In this document: one piece after another, positions 22,264 to 24,079 of the stretch
Layout: the number at the start of each line of letters is the position of its first letter
How positions within the stretch are numbered: position 1 is the stretch's first letter
Source: an uncultured Christensenella sp.
GTDB lineage: Bacteria; Bacillota; Clostridia; Christensenellales; UBA3700
NCBI GenBank assembly: GCA_910576875.1
Contig: CAJTKI010000016.1
Span: 275 to 24,353 of the forward strand
Reading direction: 5' to 3'
DNA length: 24,079 nucleotides
Position numbers and translations under genes: made by a program
Notes under the pieces: model-generated
What the model was told of the DNA's origin: nothing
The model's database searches: none
The model's input: only the letters and a program-made list of their open reading frames with translations

Positions 22264-23183
22264 TGTCTTTGGGCGCAAAAATCACGGGAGCGATTATCCG
22301 ATTATACACCTACAAGTATCGCAAAAATCATTTATCGCTCTCCCGCTCGATAAAATTCAAGAACAAAAAATACGCGCCGCCCAAAGGTTTCGACTACGCA
22401 GTCAAAGAGTTTTGCGGTACGAAAGTCGAAATTTTATCGCCGCACGTCCCCGATGCGCTTTGCGCCGTCGTGCATTTCCACGGCGGCGGAAGCACGCAAA
22501 CGATGAACGGCATGTACAGACGCGTTGCGGAAAAATTATCGAAACTTTCCAATGCGACGGTCTATTCGATCGACTACCGGACGGGAGAAGAACTGGTATA
22601 CCCGTCCGTGCACGACGAGTGTTACGCAGCGTACGCAAATCTCATTGCAACGGATCTCAAAGGTAAAAAAATCATCGCGGTCGGCGACAGTTTCGGCGCG
22701 AACGTTTTGTTGTCGATTTGCCTGAGACTTCGCGATCGAAGGCTCCCGCTGCCCGACGCGATCGTCTCGGTATCTTGTTGCATCGACCTTGCCGCAACCG
22801 GCAGTTCTTATCAAAAGAACTGCTATCGCGATCCGCTCTATTCTCTGCCGAAAAATCAAAGTTTTGAGGAACACGAAAAGGACATCCGCCGAATCATCCG
22901 ATACATAGGAGATACCTCCCCGTACGATAAGTATCTGTCCCCCGCCTACGCCGAATACACCGATTTTCCGCCCATGCTGATCCAGTGCGGAGAAGCCGAA
23001 ACTTCCGAAAGCGACAACGATATGCTCTACGAAAAAGCACGGAACAACGGCGTCAACGTCAAGATGACGAAATACTACGGAATGTGGCACGACTTTCAGT
23101 ATCTTACTCCGTTTTTGAAAGAAAGCAAACAAGCTTGGCGCGAAATCGGCGCATTCTTGAACTCTATTCTGCAACAATGCTAA
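22260..23183 (+). CDS. HSL-type alpha/beta hydrolase (esterase/lipase-like)
   Basis: The 307-aa protein starts at ATG 22260, overlapping the kinase stop in ATGA. Longer in-frame extension into the kinase gene is unlikely. Hormone-sensitive-lipase-type motifs are present: oxyanion HGGG (74-77), YSIDYR (102-107), nucleophile elbow GDSFGAN (142-148, Ser144), Asp252 in the SESDND segment aligned with the usual LxDS acid, and GMWHDFQ (274-280, His277). The N-terminal ~45 residues are basic and helical, possibly a cap or membrane-associating helix (AKITGAIIRLYTYKYRK). No signal peptide is seen. It likely cleaves a carboxylic ester of a small molecule, perhaps the same compound the kinase phosphorylates. 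Confidence 0.9.
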   Translation: MMSLGAKITGAIIRLYTYKYRKNHLSLSRSIKFKNKKYAPPKGFDYAVKEFCGTKVEILSPHVPDALCAVVHFHGGGSTQTMNGMYRRVAEKLSKLSNATVYSIDYRTGEELVYPSVHDECYAAYANLIATDLKGKKIIAVGDSFGANVLLSICLRLRDRRLPLPDAIVSVSCCIDLAATGSSYQKNCYRDPLYSLPKNQSFEEHEKDIRRIIRYIGDTSPYDKYLSPAYAEYTDFPPMLIQCGEAETSESDNDMLYEKARNNGVNVKMTKYYGMWHDFQYLTPFLKESKQAWREIGAFLNSILQQC

Positions 23184-23230
23184 ACACCCTTTATTAAACC
23201 CGATTCCGACAGCACAAACTCCGAACTACC

Positions 23231-23273
23231 GCAATGCGCTCCGAATTTTTATCCAAACTTCGGAGCGCATTGC
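23231..23273. terminator. Long perfect hairpin after the kinase-hydrolase operon
   Basis: The 15-bp perfect stem GCAATGCGCTCCGAA/TTCGGAGCGCATTGC (23231-23245, 23259-23273) has a 13-nt loop containing five T. The downstream tail is only ATTTC, so it is strong in structure but not a textbook U-tract terminator. Confidence 0.65.
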
Positions 23274-23396
23274 ATTTCACTCGTATATTCATTTTATATT
23301 TCCAAATCCGATTGTATCACATGCTTACGCTTTCCGCAAGATTGCAACAATTTCCCCATCACGACTTACTTAAATCCCCCCGACTGCATCGCCTTT
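23274..23396. other. Gene-free AT-rich transition zone
   Basis: Composition shifts here from the GC-rich style of the operon to AT-rich DNA. I see no gene, promoter pair or repeat of note. Confidence 0.4.
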
Positions 23397-23435
23397 AAAA
23401 AACAAAAAAGAACCGCATGTTCAAACGCGATTCTT
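23397..23435 (-). terminator. Intrinsic terminator for the minus-strand AT-rich gene
   Basis: Minus-strand stem AAGAATCGC/GCGGTTCTT (23435-23427 with 23416-23408, one mismatch) and a 10-nt loop, followed by a long T-rich tail interrupted by a single G. Confidence 0.75.
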
Positions 23436-23521
23436 CTTGGCGGAGTGGTAATAACGTAAATCGAATTCCACATTCACCTTACTTGATATGAAACAATAAA
23501 ACCATCCTATATAAAGCTATA

Positions 23522-23848
23522 TTAATCCGAGAAATCCTCATAAGTTAAAAGGAAATTAGCATAGTATTGAAATGAAAATTCAACAGCCTCGTTTAATGTC
23601 TCCTGAATTTCTTTACGGACGTGTTCATCAATTTCAATATCATCCTTTGAGTAATATCCATATATGGTAGTATAAACCATTAAGATATGCGAATATATCG
23701 AGGAAATATATTTATTACGGACACGTTCAATATTTGCCCCTTTAGCATTTATTAGTTTTTTCACCAAATTTGAATCCATATTAATGAGTATTTCATCGAT
23801 TGCACCATTGCTATTTATTTGTGTTTTAACAATACTGTCAACCGTCAT
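23522..23848 (-). CDS. Unrecognised AT-rich gene, C-terminal part
   Basis: From the first ATG (23848) the product has 108 aa. The frame stays open upstream to a TGA at 24023-24025 with no ATG, GTG or TTG start before 23848, yet reads like protein there (a Lys/Glu-rich linker). This suggests the true gene starts outside the window and is broken near 24,015. The visible part is soluble and mostly helical: MDSNLVKKLINAKGANIERV, a Tyr-rich YISSIYSHILMVYTTIYGYY segment, an acidic helix (KDDIEIDEHVRKEIQETLNEA) and a FEDFSD-like acidic C-terminus (TYEDFSD). No signal peptide and no catalytic motif. Codon use is unlike the other genes, fitting transfer from elsewhere. I do not recognise the family. 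Confidence 0.6.
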   Translation of the reverse strand: MTVDSIVKTQINSNGAIDEILINMDSNLVKKLINAKGANIERVRNKYISSIYSHILMVYTTIYGYYSKDDIEIDEHVRKEIQETLNEAVEFSFQYYANFLLTYEDFSD

Positions 23849-24079
23849 ACCATAGTCGGACCACTTTGCTTGTTCCGGGTCGTCACTATACTGTACGACT
23901 CGCGTAAGTTTGGGAAGAGAAAGTTCCGGCTCTTCAACTGTTTTTTCTTTAGGTTCTTTTCCTTTTTGTGCTTCTCTGTCAATTTTTATAGAAGCAACGA
24001 CCTCTTGTGTTTTATCAGCGCGTCAAATGCCTGCTTGTTCACGTCCCGGTCTGCGTGGCCGAAATAGACCTCTACCCGG
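23849..24079 (-). pseudogene. Upstream part of the same gene, apparently frameshifted, cut by window edge
   Basis: From the right edge one frame reads RVEVYFGHADRDVNKQAFDAL and then runs to a stop at 23988-23986. The adjacent frame picks up DKTQEVVASIKIDREAQKGK and continues without stop into the 108-aa product. Adding one base near 24,015 would join them smoothly as ...AFDALDKTQE.... Either the gene is decayed, or the base is a sequencing/assembly error. The product family is not recognised. Confidence 0.5.

Noticed and set aside
23421..23477. 18-codon GTG-started minus-strand peptide ending YYHSAKKNRV
   Set aside because: No usable SD spacing and it runs into the terminator stem; it could be the tail of a decayed gene but nothing supports that further.
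23430..23480. tRNA remnant or att site
   Set aside because: Minus-strand bases around 23,430-23,470 vaguely resemble a tRNA 3' end (GAATTCGATT...CTCCGCCA), but no acceptor or T stem pairs and no direct repeat of it is seen in the window.
23849..24079. Tyrosine-recombinase C-terminus suggested by a VYFGHAD motif
   Set aside because: The resemblance is limited to a few residues; the HxxR box is not in the window and the following sequence does not fit the family.
1..24079. CRISPR arrays, rRNA or complete tRNA genes, insertion sequences
   Set aside because: Reading both strands I found no regular repeat-spacer pattern, no rRNA-like tract, no tRNA cloverleaf with TTCGA-type T-loop, and no transposase.

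Overview
The window looks like chromosomal DNA of a Clostridia-type Bacillota, probably an uncultured gut lineage. This rests on the family repertoire (RecD2, RqcP/YabO, DUF4180, a DUF6273 surface protein, an S-box SAM riboswitch before metK) and on Bacillota-like RpoB and RpoC. Most genes share one compositional style, rich in GCG/CGC/GAT codons. That style produces very long but meaningless open frames on the opposite strands. Only the last ~650 bp is clearly AT-rich and different.

Region 1 (1-2046) holds the N-terminal 516 residues of a secreted DUF6273 repeat protein (minus strand, cut by the left edge), with an unusual upstream block. Two 21-bp perfect inverted repeats (1612-1632 and 1784-1804) enclose 151 bp that carries a good promoter pointing away from the surface gene. 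This is the geometry of a phase-variable invertible promoter in its OFF orientation, and is my strongest finding.

Region 2 (2047-13103) is a minus-strand housekeeping block: rpoB-rpoC from a consensus promoter, then a SAM-I riboswitch with terminator/antiterminator controlling metK and, 9 bp later, recD2. The DNA helicase therefore appears to share SAM control with SAM synthetase.

Region 3 (13250-15386) is divergent and on the plus strand: rqcP overlaps the bifunctional ispDF, then a small membrane protein and a bidirectional terminator.

Region 4 (15413-21017) is a set of small, mostly singly promoted accessory genes: a four-helix membrane protein, a MATE exporter, a GrpB/UPF0157 protein, an acidic unknown, DUF4180, TspO/MBR, and an FMN-binding PNPOx-like protein with a membrane protein. 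Several have promoters whose predicted start lies at or next to the Shine-Dalgarno sequence.

Region 5 (21127-23273) is a two-gene plus-strand operon: an APH/fructosamine-kinase-fold phosphotransferase and an HSL-type alpha/beta hydrolase, translationally coupled by ATGA. It is preceded by a ~140-nt structured leader with a 12-bp basal stem, an 11-codon uORF, an antiterminator hairpin and an intrinsic terminator just before the ribosome binding site. This is either an unrecognised riboswitch or a ribosome-mediated attenuator of the kind used by antibiotic-resistance genes.

Region 6 (23397-24079) is AT-rich, with a minus-strand terminator and the 3' part of an unrecognised gene that seems to carry a frameshift near 24,015; it is probably acquired DNA.
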